From the NCBI GenBank assembly GCA_026545765.1, contig JAIFAC010000459.1, forward strand, positions 1 to 64,000: a stretch of DNA of 64,000 bases, written 5' to 3'. This DNA comes from Plantago major. Its lineage: Eukaryota; Streptophyta; Magnoliopsida; Lamiales; Plantaginaceae. Positions 1-13,600 of this stretch are shown in pieces. The notes under the pieces were generated by a model. That model did no database searches. It saw nothing but the letters and a program-made list of their open reading frames with translations, and had not been told where the DNA came from. The translations under genes were made by a program, and so were the position numbers. Positions within the stretch are counted from its first letter, which is position 1; each line of letters starts with the position of its first letter.

Positions 1-172
1 AATTCGTGACAATGAGTTAGCATTTCCGCTTCCTGAGTAACAACTTAATCCGAACCACTCGAATTCTCATGGATTCGGGCGGAGGCCCAATAGTACAGCT
101 CAACTCAAGCCTCCAAGCCCAATGGTAACTGCTATATTGCACGCCATTCCCAATATGATTGGTCTATGGTGT

Positions 173-181
173 CTATAAATA
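173..181 (+). promoter_or_regulatory. TATA-like box of the antisense unit in Tat copy A
   Basis: CTATAAATA preceded by a CCAAT-like GATTGG about 20 bases upstream, on the plus strand, opposite to the element's coding direction. The equivalent place in the complete Tat element (52,893-52,900) has the same arrangement, with GATTGG and then TATATATA. Promoter function is inferred from this conservation and has not been shown. Confidence 0.45.
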
Positions 182-3100
182 CCTTCCATCATCACAAGCA
201 TATTTTCGTATCATTTTTATCTTCAGAAAGTAGTGGGAAGGTTATTCTTGATCCCCAGTTCTGATTCTATCGATTGGGTCGACACCGACGCTCCTATGTG
301 ATCCGCCTTTGAGGAGCCTTTTCACTTGTCTCGAGGGGATTGTATGAGCCGGATCTCACCGGGACGCATGAGATCGAATCCACCGAACATGTCGGAATTC
401 TTCGTCGGTCTTCGAACAATTCCGGACTATCCGCCTCTTCCACCATTTACCATTTTCTCGTGGAGTGTCTTTCATGGCTAACTCCGAAATAGTTATGGTT
501 GAAGAGGTAGATGGTTCAAGGAGCTTCGCAGGTGCTTCAATCCACTCATTCATTTGAGAGCTTGAGATATCACACGCGGGTTCGCATCTATCAATTCTCG
601 ATCTGTCTGGCCTCGCTCATAAACACTTCACCATTTTCTGTGAGTTGTTACTTAACTCAAAATGGTGGTGGCTGGCAGTAGATAGATGGTCCGAGTATTC
701 TTTGTTGAAAATTCCGTCTCGACCTCTTTTTGATGTCGTAGCTGACGGCTTCTTATTGTTTCCAACTCTCTTTTTTTTTAGTATATATAAGAGGATGTTT
801 CTTCGATCTCCGAACTGAAGTCGCATGGCGTTCTTACACTTGTGCAAGTTGTAAGACAAATCTTAGTAGTTCGGATCATCTCTGTTTTGTATAAGAAATG
901 CCTAATTCTGGAGAGGTGAGTACGTAAGAGTAGAATCGAAGTCTAAGACAAATGTAACCGAAAAAGATAGAAGTTTATTGATTCGACGAAAATGCAATTA
1001 CAACCGGTGGGCTTCAAGGCCAAAAAGCAAAAACAGTAAAAGTAAGAATCAAGTGAAGTTCTTAATCATAAAACTTCAAGGTTCTTGGCATTCCAGTTCT
1101 TTTTCAAGACCTCCCCATCATCCTCTAACTCATAGCTTCCATCGATTTTGCTCCAATGATCTGTAAGGACCTCCCATTTAAGTTTCGAGCTTTCCAACCT
1201 TACTGAACAATCTGCCTCTTCTAAGAACCAAATCGCCAACCTCAGATCCTTAGCATAGACGTGTTTGTTGTAGCTCGGCAGCTATCGCTGGTATTGGTGG
1301 ATGTTAGCTAGTGCGTTGTTTCTTCTATCCTCACAGCCCAAGTCATGATCCGCCACTTCATTCTCAATGGTCGGTACTGCTGAACTTTCGAGTCTCAACT
1401 ACACTTTCAAGGGATGATCGCTTTCAGCTATACACCAGCGTAGCGGTGTCTCCCGAGTAATGCCTAGCGGTACGGTGGAGCCCAAAGTACCCCATCTGTG
1501 TCATCCGCCCAACTCCCTCGAGAAGTCCTCGCCTCTTTCTAGTATCTTAACAATTGTCTTGTTCGTTGACTCAACTTGACCATTAGCTTGAGGGTGGCCA
1601 ACTAATGTGAATCGTTGTTCTATCATGAATGATTTTCACCATTCCTTGATTTTAGCTCCGGAGACTTGAGCCCCATTGTCCAAGACAAGGACCCTGGGTA
1701 GTCCAAAGCGACAAATGATGTTTTTCCAAATGAAAGTCCTCACTCGATTCTCAGTGATTGTAGATACGGCTTCTGCCTCAACCCACTTGGTAAAGTATTC
1801 CATAGCAACAATTAGGGAATTTCTTCTAGTGAGTACCAAGGGAAAAGGACCGACTCATGTTCATCCCCACTGATCAAATGGGCAGTCTATGATTGACGGA
1901 ATCATAGGGTTTGTAGGGCGATGAGGAACGTTGGCATAGTACTGACAATCATCACATGCCCGAGCAAAGTTTGAAGCATCCTTATCAATTTCGCCGAGTA
2001 ACCTGCTTTATGACTTTCTCGAGCCAAAGCTCTCCCTAAGTGACTCCCACAACTTCCACTATGGATCTCTTCCAAAAATCCTAGCTCTCGGGTCCAAGGC
2101 ATCTCAAGTGAGTGCCACCGAAGACTTCTTGTAAAGATCTTCCTAAGGATAAAATATCTAGTGGTTTTGCAAAAACTCTCCTTGCTTTCTTTGGGTAAAG
2201 ACTCGCTCTTCGTGTAATTCAAGATGTCTCATTCAAGTCCTGCTCAAGGCTTAAGAGCAAGATATGCGCCCCTCGACCATAAGTGAAGAAGTCCCAAGAG
2301 TCAACAGGATGATTCTTCTAGTGTCCAACGCCCTCAAGTCGAGGCATACTTTGAGAGTGAGTCACCTTTCTCATTCCATTCCCCATCGAACCTCTCTAGT
2401 GTGAATTCTTCAAAGTTCTCACCCTTTTTGAGCAATTCCAAGTATTGATCATGTTAGGCCCCTTAGCGCAAAGGACCCTAAGAATGTAGATTCAACTAAT
2501 CAGGAGCTGTAAGCTTTCACCCTTCTCATTTGGAGGATTTTGCTATCTTGATTCCATGAGGAGTGCCTCAGACCAGCTTTCATTGTTGGTCACCTTGAAA
2601 TCAAGCGTGATGGCATAATCCAACCTTGCACCTTCTGTGGCTCTTAAGGTGTATTCCAATGCCTCCAAGTCCACCGGTATAAGATCTATCTACCAGTGTT
2701 CAAGTGACTTTTCCTTGTTCTTTGATGCAAGTATCGATGTTCTTATCTTCCTGGATCTCCCTTGCTTTCGACGGAAGATGCAAGCATGAGTGTTCGCATT
2801 TCATTCAAAAGGAACATGTGTCTCGCCTCGAGAGATTCATTGATAAGTTCGTGGAAATCGAATTGAGTGTCACCAAAGATTTCTGTTTTGCATCTTCCTC
2901 GCCATTTCGCTTGCTCGTAGAGGTTCACCTTGTGTTATCATCAAGCACTCAACTTCTTTTGCCTGATCATTGACATTTTCTTCATTCTTCTCAGGGTAAT
3001 CGACTAAGAAGTCGGCTAGGATATGTGCTTTCTTTGTTGACGGAGCTTGATATCCAATATCGTACTTGCTCAGCCTGACGCCCATTCGACAAAGCTAGAT

Positions 3101-3258
3101 CGATCCGGCTTCAAGGACTTGTTTCAACCACCGGTGAGGACCACAATCCTATGTGACTTGAAGTAGGGCTTCAACCTCCGAGCAGTGTATACCAAAGCAT
3201 ATGCCAATTTCTCAATCTGAGCATACCTAGTCTCTGCTCCAGCTAGAGCCTTCCTTAG

Positions 3259-4605
3259 TGATGTGTCAATATCAAAGTTTTAATATTTGTTTACTTAGCC
3301 AAGAGCTAACTCTCGACACTACGAAAACATGTATTGTAGTGAAGTTAACCCCGAGGTTAGTCTCTAGGGACTTAACTAGGCTGAGCTTCAGTTTACGAAT
3401 AAAAGTAACAATATGAAAAGCATGTAAAGGTTTGTTTGCTTCGGCAGCGAGATGACTAACTATCGTAACAGTAAACAACTAAGCAGACAAAACTAGATAT
3501 GATTGACACTTAACAAGATTAATATATGAATGAGGAGAATTATGGAGTGGTGACTGGAGAACAAGCTAGCTAACAGGAAATGATTACCTCAAGTTGTCAC
3601 TACTTGGGTTCAGAAAACGAATAGCATTAGTGAAGGCATCAATTTCACTAAGCTAAGATCAATAAAGCTAATCCTACTATTACCGTTTGCAACTAACTGT
3701 TAGATTAAGCAAGACAAAAACGCTATTGCTGTGGATCAAATGCTTAATCTAATGGATATCAAGGATTATGATCAAACGTAATAGCATGCAATTTAATCTA
3801 AAAAGCACCAAGTAATCGTAACTCGATTATACATCAACGATAAACCCTAGCTAGCATGTCAATCCGCCACCACCCCATAATCGTGGTGTTTAGCTACTCA
3901 TGTTATGCGGTTAAGACATAATCAAATAAGCAATTAAACGACAATACATATAATCTAATACCAAATATTAGAATCGATCAATTGATGTGTTTACCCTTCG
4001 TTGTCACAAACCCTAGGTAGAACCTCAAGAATTCAAGCGATTGATGCAAGAAAGTATGTAGATTACGCCCCAATCAATGATAATCGTCGATTACAAGGTG
4101 AAAATCGTTGGAAACCAGGTCTAGCTTCGAGAGCAAAGTTACATTCTTGACAATCAAATGAATATATCAAAAGTGATTATTTTTGTTCTAAGTAATATAA
4201 AGGAGAAAACTAGGTCTGGCGAATTAGAGACGAAATCGCAGAAGACAAGAAAGAGAAATCAAGGCCATTGGTTCTCTCTCAGAAAACATCAAGGCAGACG
4301 CTTGATAATCAAGCGCCAGCTTCTGAATTACTGCTTTGCCCTCGACGCTGACTCCGATTCTTGATATTTTGGCCTTCCCGCTCCACTTCTAGCATCCATA
4401 CGAGGCTTTAGAACTCCAAATCTTGTAGATAAATATAAAATACACCATTTTACCTTCAATTAGCGCGATTTAGCCAAATATCTACAAAACACACAAAGAA
4501 CAAAACAAGTAAAAATATTCTAGGAAAACTAAATAAAACTATACTCAAGGATGACAAAAAGATGGTAAGAAAGACCAAATGAGACGGTACAAAACCGACT
4601 CATCA
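3259..4605 (-). repeat. Left LTR of Athila-like element E1
   Basis: Matches 9,258-10,621 over its full length, with TGATG...CATCA termini and CTTAG directly outside. In element orientation this is the 3' LTR. Confidence 0.88.
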
Positions 4606-6011
4606 AACTCCCCAAACCGAACCCTTGCTTGTCCTCAAGCAATAGACTCTAAACACCCGAAAAAACATAAAACACATAGACACAAAATAAAGTCTAAGCT
4701 ACCGAAGTCACGATTGCAAGTAACAAGCCCAAGAAATGCGTAAGCTTTGACATCACACTAACATTCACGTAATAACATGCACAAGTTCAAAAGTTCGCTT
4801 CCAAAGTAAATAGAACTTAAGTCAAAACAAAGTCCTCACAAGTGGATCCTATGAATCTACTCTCACATTCCCCGAAGTGTCCAGAAGGGCAATCACTTAA
4901 GAATATAAAGAGGTAAGGAAGATGACTAATTCCAAATATGCCTCAAATACCTCATGCAATGTACTCAATCGCTAAGTCGGAAGGAACTTTTTCATAGCTC
5001 AGAATAATCAAGAGTGCATCTACAAAAGGCAATCGCTCTATCTTTTTCAATTTTTTTTTTTTTGCATACTCTTTTTGCGCCTTAAATTCAATTCCATTTG
5101 CTATATATTTTTTCTGCCTCAATTTTTGGTAGGTCTATTTCACCGAAGTCCAGACTTTTGTGTGTGTTTGGTGTACACGCCATCAACCCTCACTTTACAT
5201 ATAGCTTTTAAAGGCCACGCAGGTATATAGGTAGTATCTGAAACGTGGCCAACACGACTAACAGTTGTAACTAGTACCATAGATCCATTCCGAGACTTAT
5301 TTTATTTTATTTTTATTTTTGAGATAACGAAAAGCCTAAACACAGTCTTTATCAATACAAGTAGGGCACATAAACCTCCTCCCCAAACCGGACTTGGAAC
5401 GTTGTATAAGTAAATAAGAATGTAAAACATGTCGTCATTATACTTAACTTACACAGAGTACACATGAGAATGATGGGCACAAACAAGGAGTTCAGACTTC
5501 CTAATTAAATCACACAGCGCCAGACAATATTTTTTCATCGGTTTACTCACCGGCTTTTTGGACTACAGAATTAGAACAAACTTTCTATTTACAACAGAAA
5601 CGAACTTAGCAAACTTAAACATGCAAATTGCTAATAGTCAAGGATCAATCAAAGCAAAAGCATTAAACAGGTTTAGTACATGCAATAGATGCATGACTTG
5701 GGAGACAGACTTAAACTCAACAGACTGAATAAGAAATACAAAACAAAGTACGACATACTGAGAAAGAAACACATCCGAAAACATGCAAGTAAGAAGCCTA
5801 AGGCAGATCAAAACTCGAAACACCCCTCCCCAAACCTGAACTCGTGCTCACCCTCGAGCAAACGAGTGAAAAGAGAAAAAGTAGAGAGTTGATAAGACAG
5901 AGGCTTCGATCAAGGTTTCAAGATGTAGAAGACCGTGGTGTTCATTTTATGCGGGTACTAGATTTCCGCCTCGCACCGCTGAATAGATATAAAGGATCCA
6001 ACATACCCCGA

Positions 6012-7375
6012 TGTTGGTCCAGATAAGAAAGTAAAAGATCAGAGGGGTGAATAGTCTTTTAAAACTTTGTCGATAAACACAGCTTTCAAAACTGGGGTTT
6101 CGATACTTAAATTCAGCGCGAAGACTTTAAGATAGGTAAGTGTAAACAATAAGTATGTGTGTGTGTGTGTGTTTCTGAAATGTAAATACGTAAAGGTAAA
6201 TGACACAAAGAAATATAGTGGTATCCTGAGGTGGCGTAATCCTCCAACTAATCCACTTCGATCTTTCCGAGACCTAGAATTACCAGAACATGATAATCGA
6301 GTTCACCTTACAATAATCCTATTCTAAGATTCTTAAACAAATGGTTCCCAACCAAATGTTCCTCTGAGTTATTCCCCACCCTAGAGCTAAGTACTTCCTC
6401 TACTCGATAACCTTGAGTTATTCCCCGATTTCCCAAATCAAGTACTTCCTCTACTCCACGCCTTGATGGTGTTGGTTATAAGGTTTTCGAAGGCTTCTCG
6501 ATAACTTTTCGCTTATTTTTTCAGAGAGCCAAATGTAACGAGACTACTTAATACACTTGTTCAAGGATGGCGCTTTTATCGACCCAAGTAATTGATGTCC
6601 GCTCGGAGAATGAGCTTAAAGGGTATCCGATAGTTCAACTCTTCACTTAATAACAATCTCTTTAGGTTCGTGACAACTTAGAACTATTTAGTGATTCTTC
6701 AAGCAATGTAAAGCTTTTAAAGGGTAGTATAGTGCTTGAGAGAATACTTTGCTTGATGGTAAGTTTGCAAGATAGAGCGTTCTAAGGTATGTTCTTCAAG
6801 CATCTAAGTGTGATATATATAGATAAATTTGAGAGGCGTCAATTATATCCGCTTGTGCTCTCCATCAAATTATATCCGCTTATATCTTTAACTATGTACT
6901 CGTAAGTCACTATCTCATTTTTCGTAGAGGATCGCTATAAAGATTTCGCCGATGCATTTAATGCATAGTATCGTTTCATCGTCCTTTAGTCTCAATGGAT
7001 ACATGAGCCTTCGATCTTGCATGCTCCATACTCATGATGTCATATGTCCGTAATCATATTTCAAAGTAAGTTAATATACTTAAGAAAGGATTAAGGACAC
7101 CTTTCCGAAGTTAGACTAAACCTTTGGTCTTCATAAACCTTGTGCAATCTTCGCCTTCTAATCTTCGTAAAGCTCCATTGCTAGATTGATCTTCATGGTC
7201 TTCTTGAAATAAAAATTACACTGAGACCTATAATCCTAATACAAGATTTACTAGACTAATCATACTCAAGATTTCTCTTTACAATGTTCAAGTGAACCAA
7301 GAGTACTTAATCACCTTTCTGGCTAAGATAAGAACATGTGATGAGTGATCAAAATACTAACAGATATTCCTAACA
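6012..7375. repeat. Solo LTR of a third retrotransposon family, inserted in E1
   Basis: This 1,364-bp block begins TGTTGGTCC and ends CCTAACA. It is present in E1 but absent from E2, where the flanking sequences (ATACCCC and GAATAATCC) are directly joined. The flanks CCCGA and CCGCA look like a diverged 5-bp target duplication. There is no internal coding region, so it is probably a solo LTR left by LTR-LTR recombination. It contains a short (TG)n run near 6,153. The motifs recall Ty1/copia LTRs, but that family call is uncertain. Confidence 0.65.
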
Positions 7376-7699
7376 CCGCAGAATAATCCTTGCAGATAAA
7401 ATCCTTAGGCAAATAATCCAATGCCTTTACCATGCCGACGTTACCATTCACCTCAGATGTTGCAAAGGCCTAAATACGCTAATATCCATTCTAGAGGCGA
7501 ATAAAAATGGCCAGCCAAGGAGGATTGTATCGGGTCCTGTTTTCCAATCTTCACGGACATCCTTCAGACCAACAAAATTGGTGATAACAGTTTCATCATT
7601 GAGTTTAACCGCAACACCCTTTGCCAATCCAACTGGTCTTCTATGTTACCCATCCGCCATCAGGAGTCGAGCTTCCATCTCTTTCAAGCTCAGAAGCCA

Positions 7700-8980
7700 C
7701 ATCCCTTAAATGATCAGATGGGATTATATTATATGTAGCTCAGATCTAAAGTCGCAATGACTTTTGAATTTCCCATCCCAACTGCGATGTTAAAGCTCTT
7801 CTTACTGAGAGGATGCTCCTTCCCATTTTCTGCTAACTCTTCTTCCTTGGCAGGAACTTCAACTGCTCCAATTTCCGGAATGCTCACTATAGCTGCAGAA
7901 TCTTCCTCTTTTGCATAACCCAATTCTTCAATGGAAACGGCTGGATCTTCCTCTTGTTCCGGGGTCAACTCCTCAACAGAATTACCGGGGGTTATCACCT
8001 CTTCTAGTGCTGCTTCTCCACCAATCGGAATCAATGATGCACACCCACAAGCTGCTCAAATCTGTTTTGAAACCTCAACACGGGTCTCATTTTCAACAAA
8101 TACCTCAACCGTGTTTCGTGATCACCTTAATAGCCATAGCTCTCGTAAGTATTAAGGAATTTACCCTTTCCTTTCGTCTTTCTCTACCACCGAGGGTACC
8201 TTTGTTCGTCGATGTCCCTTTCCAATCTTCAACTGTGGCTTCTAATGGATCCAACCTCTCGCCAGTGTGATGTATCATCGTTGTTTGTTGCATGGTGGCA
8301 TGACAACTTTTCAGAAACCCTATCAGATCCTCCAAAAAACCTTCTGGAAGTTGTGATTCGGGAAGGCGGCGTTCCGAGCAATTAGAGCCACTAAGCTTAG
8401 CACGCTTACTCCTATGCTTCGAGCTTTTTGCTATCCTCTCGAACACGTCACTTAATCTGATAGGGGTGCTCTCCCCCATCCATCCTCCACATGCCATTTC
8501 AACCAGCACTTATGAAGACTCTTCAAGCCCATCAAAGAAGAACTGGTTTAAATCTGTTGTACAAAACGGTGATGGGGGCACTGACGCTGTAAATCACGGA
8601 ATCTCTCCCATGCTTCGAAGAAGGGTTCTCCTTGTCGCTGCTTAAACTCACTAATCAAGGCCTCAAGCTCGTAGTCATCGACACGGGTAGTATTTGCCCA
8701 TAAAGGTTTGGAAAGCTTTGTCCCAAGTAGTGATGCTTCTCCCTCAGCTATTCATCCAAGTCCGCGCTCATCAAGAGACACATAGAGAAAATCTTGAGCC
8801 TCAAGTCGTCGTCCTCTACCCCGTCAGGTTTACCCAATCCAGATATAAAATGCTCAATTTCTCAGAGGAAACCCATGACGTCTTCGTTTCTGACTCCATA
8901 GAATCTCGAAAGTTGTCGGAGGAGATGCTTCTTAATCTCGAGACCTCGCACATTAGCTGGTATTACTATAGCTAGATGGT
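7700..8980 (-). pseudogene. gag/protease remnant of Athila-like element E1
   Basis: Minus-strand fragments encode the same peptides as the better preserved region 32,600-34,240 of element E2, for example an ACGGWMGEST block and an acidic linker followed by the start of a protease. It is broken. The Athila assignment rests on general resemblance to Athila gag and on the element's terminal features. Confidence 0.65.
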
Positions 8981-9257
8981 GTGCACCTTACGCTTAGGAG
9001 AAGCGCAGCATAGAAGGTTTCTTCGCCATACGCTTACCATATCTAAGAACTTGTGCTACAAGACAGACACAACACCAGAACTACGCAAACGTAAGTACCC
9101 GTTAGTTAAAACAAGCACTCAAGACGAAGAACACAGAGGTACAAAGGAAAAGGACGAACAAAAACAAAAGCTAGAAAAAGAAAAAAAACAAAAATAATGT
9201 AACTAAAATTCGTAAACTTAACAAAGGAGTTAAGTCCTCAATAATGCGCCAAAAACT

Positions 9258-10621
9258 TGATGTGTCAATATCAAAGTTTTAATATTTGTTTACTTAGCCA
9301 AGAGCTAACTCGACAAAGACAAAAACTCAGTAGTAGTGAAGTTAACCCCAAGGTCAGTCTCTAGGGACTTAACTAGGCTGAGCTTCAGTTTACGAATAAA
9401 AGTAACAATATGAAAAGCATGTAAAAGTTCGTTTGCTTCGGCAGAGAGATGACTAACTATCGTAACAGTAAACAACTAAGCAGACAAAACTAGATATGAT
9501 TGACACTTAACGAGATTAATATATGAATGAGGAGAATTATGGAGTGGATCGAGAACAAGCTAGCTAACAGAAATATGCGATCCACAGAAATAATTACCTC
9601 AAGTTGTCACTACTGGGTTCAAAAACGAATAGCATTAGTGAAGGCGCCAATTTCACTAAGCTAAGATCAATAAAGCTAATCCTACTATTACCGCTTGCAA
9701 CTAATCGTTAGATTAAAGCAAGAAAAACGCTTTTGGTTGTGGATCAAATGCTTAATCTAAGGATATCATGGATTAAGATAAAACGTAATAGCATGATATG
9801 CAATTTAATCTAAAAGCACCAAGTAATCGTAATATGATTATACATAAAAGCATAAACCCTAGCTAGCATGTTAATCCGCCACCACCCCATAATCGTGGTG
9901 TTTAGCTACTCATGTTATGCGAAGACATAATCAAATAAGCAATTAAATGATTAACACACATAATCTAATACTAAATACGTGGAATCGATCAATTGATACA
10001 GGTTTACCCTTCGTTGTCACAAACCCTAGGTAGAACTCAAGAATCAAGCTTAATGATGCAAGAAAGTATGTAGATTACGCTTCTAATCAATGATAATCGC
10101 TTGATTACAAGGTGAAAATCGTTGGAAACTAGGTCTAGCTTGAGAGCAATGTTGTGTTCTTGACAATCGAATGAATATATCAAAAGTGATTATGTCTTGT
10201 TCTAAGTAATATAAAGGAGAAAAACTAGGTCCGGTAATTAGAGACGAATCGCAGAAGATTTAAGAAAGAGAAAATCAAGGCCGCCAGCTGCTCGCCTCGC
10301 AGAAAAACATCATGCTGGCTTGATAATCAGGCCGCCAGCTTCTCCTGAATTACTTTTGCCTCGACGCTGACTCGATTCTTGATATTTTGGCCTTCCCGCT
10401 CCACTTCTAGCATCCATACGAGGCATTAGAACTCCAAATCTTGTAGATGTATATAAAATACACCATTTTGCCTTCAATTAGCGCGATTTAGCCAAATATC
10501 TACAAAACACAAAGAACAAAACAAGTAAAAATATTCTAGGAAAACTAAATAAAACTATACTCAAGGATGACAAAAAGACGGTAAATAAGACCAAATGAGA
10601 CGGTACAAAACCGACTCATCA
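9258..10621 (-). repeat. Right LTR of Athila-like element E1
   Basis: Partner of 3,259-4,605 and the 5' LTR in element orientation. The target duplication CTTAG follows at 10,622. A similar LTR recurs at 34,447-35,947. Confidence 0.88.
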
Positions 10622-13600
10622 CTTAGGTAGTAGACAGGCCTATGATCGCTGCGTGGATTCAACCAAAGACGAACTCATAGTCTCATTGGTGATTGCTAGG
10701 TACCACTAGAGGGGTTCTCCTACTACTGGTTTGGCCAAGAGTGGTGGTGAGAGGAGATATTTCTTTAAACTGTCAAAAGCTTCTTCACACTCTTTGGTCC
10801 ACTCAAACTTGTCCCCTTTCCTCAATATCTTGAAGAAGGGTAGGTTTTTTCACGATCCGAGATGAAGCGCTTAAAGACATAACTCGCCTATGAACCGCTG
10901 GACCTCATTAATGGTTTTTGTTGTGGCAAGTCTAAAATAGCCTTGATCTTTTCGTCAGTAATCGATGCCTCTTCTCGTGACTATGTAACAAAAACTTACC
11001 CCTTTCACTCCAATGGTTCATTTCTCGTAGTTCGCCATCCTCATTTCCTCAAGATAGAGAAGCAATTGTTAAGGTGCTCATGTATCGCTTCCTCTGTCTT
11101 GCTCTTAACCAACATGTCGTCCACATATACTTCCATTGTTTTGCCAATCTCTTCTTTGAACATTTTATTTACCAGACGTTGGTAAGTAGCTCCAGCATTG
11201 TTCAATCCAAATTCATAACCTTGAAGCAATAAACTCCAAACCAAGAAAGAAAGTTGTCTTCGAGCCATTCTAATTTGATAAAACCCTTGATAAGCATCCA
11301 TGAAGCTCAGAAGAGCACATCCGGCTGTGGAGTCCACTAGTTGGTCGATCCAAGGCAAGGGATAAGGATCCTTCGGACAAAACTTGTTCAATCTAGTAAA
11401 GTCATTGCACATCCTCCACTTACCAGGAGATTTTTCCACGAGGACTACATTGCAGACCAATCGGAGTATCTAACCTCTTCGATGTGTCCCGCTTTCATGA
11501 GCCTTTCAACCTCTCCGGCTATGATAGAGTCCTCAACGAGTCCAAAGTCTTTTCTGTTTTGGCGGATATTCTTGACCAAAGAATCCATGTTCATATGGTG
11601 AACAGCTATTCTCGATCTATCCCCTTAAGATCGCTGCTCCAAGCAAAGACATCACTTGCTTTTCGTGCAAGCTACGAGTTTCATCTCAACTTCAATACTC
11701 ATCTCGGCCCAATCCTAGTCTTCTTTTCGTGACTTCCTTCTACCAATTCGATTTCTTTTAGGCCTCATGGGGTTCAATCCTTGTAGCCTTAGGAAATTTA
11801 TCCTTAAGAGCTACAGCTCCTATCTCTTCTTTAGGTGGTGTGAGAGGCGCGGGCGACAGCGAACCAGGCTTGTCAGTGACCAGGCATTTATGGTCGACAT
11901 AATGTAGCACTCCCATGCTTCCTCGGCTCCTATTTCTTCTCCTACACCGCTTGAGTAGGAAACTCAATCATTGTGCTGGAGATGAGATGGCTTTGAATTG
12001 ATTGAGGCCTGGACGTCCTAAGATAACATTGTAATCAAAGACACGATCCACAACCACGAAGAGAACTGTTTGAGTTACCCTTGTTGGAAAAGTTGACCCT
12101 CAACAATTGCTTCTCTATCTTGAGGAAGTACAGGATAAAACTGAACCCTGAGAAATGCATCTTTGGAGTATTGCTCCTCTGTCTTGCTCTTAACCAACAT
12201 GCCATCAACATATACTTCCATTGTTTTGCCAATCTCTTCTTTGAAAATTTTATTTACCAGATGTTGGTAAGTAGCTCCGGTGTTCTTTAGTCCAAATGGC
12301 ATAACCTTGAAGCAATAAACTCCTCCAGTCGCAAAGAAGGTTCTCTTCTTAATGTCTTCTTGGGCCATTCTGATTTGATAAAACCCCTGATAAGTGTCCA
12401 TGAAGCTAAGAAAAGCACATCCGGCTGTGGAGTCCACCAGTTGGTCGATCCGAGGCAAGGGATAAGGATCCTTTGGGTAAAACATGTTAAGCCTAGTAAA
12501 GTCATTGCACATCATCCACTTCCCGGGAGCCTTCTCGACGAGAACCACATTGCAAACCCAATCTGAATATCCTACTTCTTCAATGTGTCCCGCCATGAGC
12601 CTCTCCTCCTTCTCCCATGACAAAGGCCCTCAACGTGTCCAAAGTCTTTTCTTTTCATGGATATATTCGATCAAGGATCTATGTTCGATTTGTGAACAGC
12701 CTATCCCTAATCTATCCCCTTAAGATTGTCAAATTCCAAGCGAAGACATCACAGCTTGCTTTTCGCATAAGCTACGAGTTTCATCTCAACCTCAATGCTC
12801 ATCTAAGTTCCAATCCTAGTTTTCTTTTCAGACTTCCTTCTATCATTCGATTTCCTTTAGGTCTCATGAGGTTCAATCCTTGCACTTTAGGAAATTTCTC
12901 CTGCTTTCATATCTCTTCTTTAGAAGGCGAAGAGGCACCGAGAGTGAACTGTTTGTCAAACAATCGTAAGAACGCAATGAGGCATTTCGTCGACATAATG
13001 TAGCACTCCCATGCTTCCTCGATGTTTCCTACTTCCTCTCCCACACCGCTTGAGTAGAAAATTTGACCCTATTGTAGTGGAGAAGAAATGGCTTTGAATT
13101 GATTGAGGCCCCATTGTCCTAGGATAACATTGTAATCAAAGACACTATCCACAACCACGTAAGAGAACTGTCTGAGTCACTCTTGGGAAAGTCCCCATGG
13201 AAACTTGTAGGGATACTTCCAATGGGACGAATTGTGGAACCTCCGAATCCCACTAATGAAGTATAGACCCTTCCATACCGATTCTTCCCAAATTCATTTG
13301 ATCCACGCTCTTCGAGATGATGTTATAAGAGCTTCCAGATCAATAAGCACCTTATCGACCTTGTATGTGGCAATGACTAGGAGATTAACAGGAACGTCTG
13401 GATCTCGAGATCTCCTCCGCATTTGGGGAGGTATTTCACTGTCATCAAAAGAGATCAAGTTCGATACTCTTAAAGCAGGAGGAGCATAAGCTCTATCGTT
13501 GTTCCTTAGATGCTGGGCAGTTCTTTCTCTAGCATTCCGACTGTCTCCTCCACTTGGACCTCCCGCTATGGTGTTGATAACTCCACTATAGGGAAGGTTT

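Larger units (their letters stand above)
3259..10621 (-). mobile_element. Athila-like LTR retrotransposon with gag-protease only (E1)
   Basis: The element has two LTRs of about 1.35 kb (3,259-4,605 and 9,258-10,621), beginning TGATGTG and ending CTCATCA. It is flanked by a perfect 5-bp target duplication CTTAG (3,254-3,258 and 10,622-10,626), and it lies inside the RT/RNase H part of Tat copy A. Minus-strand remnants at about 7,700-8,980 match the gag and protease region of the second copy at 31,927-35,947. Beside the left LTR is a purine-rich tract with the Athila-typical TTTGGGGAGT (minus strand), and next to the right LTR is a primer-site-like TTTTTGGCGC. I see no reverse transcriptase or integrase, so it is probably a non-autonomous gag-only family. 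It is broken at many places. Its LTRs differ by roughly 5% by eye, pointing to an insertion a few million years old. A foreign solo LTR sits at 6,012-7,375. Confidence 0.85.
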
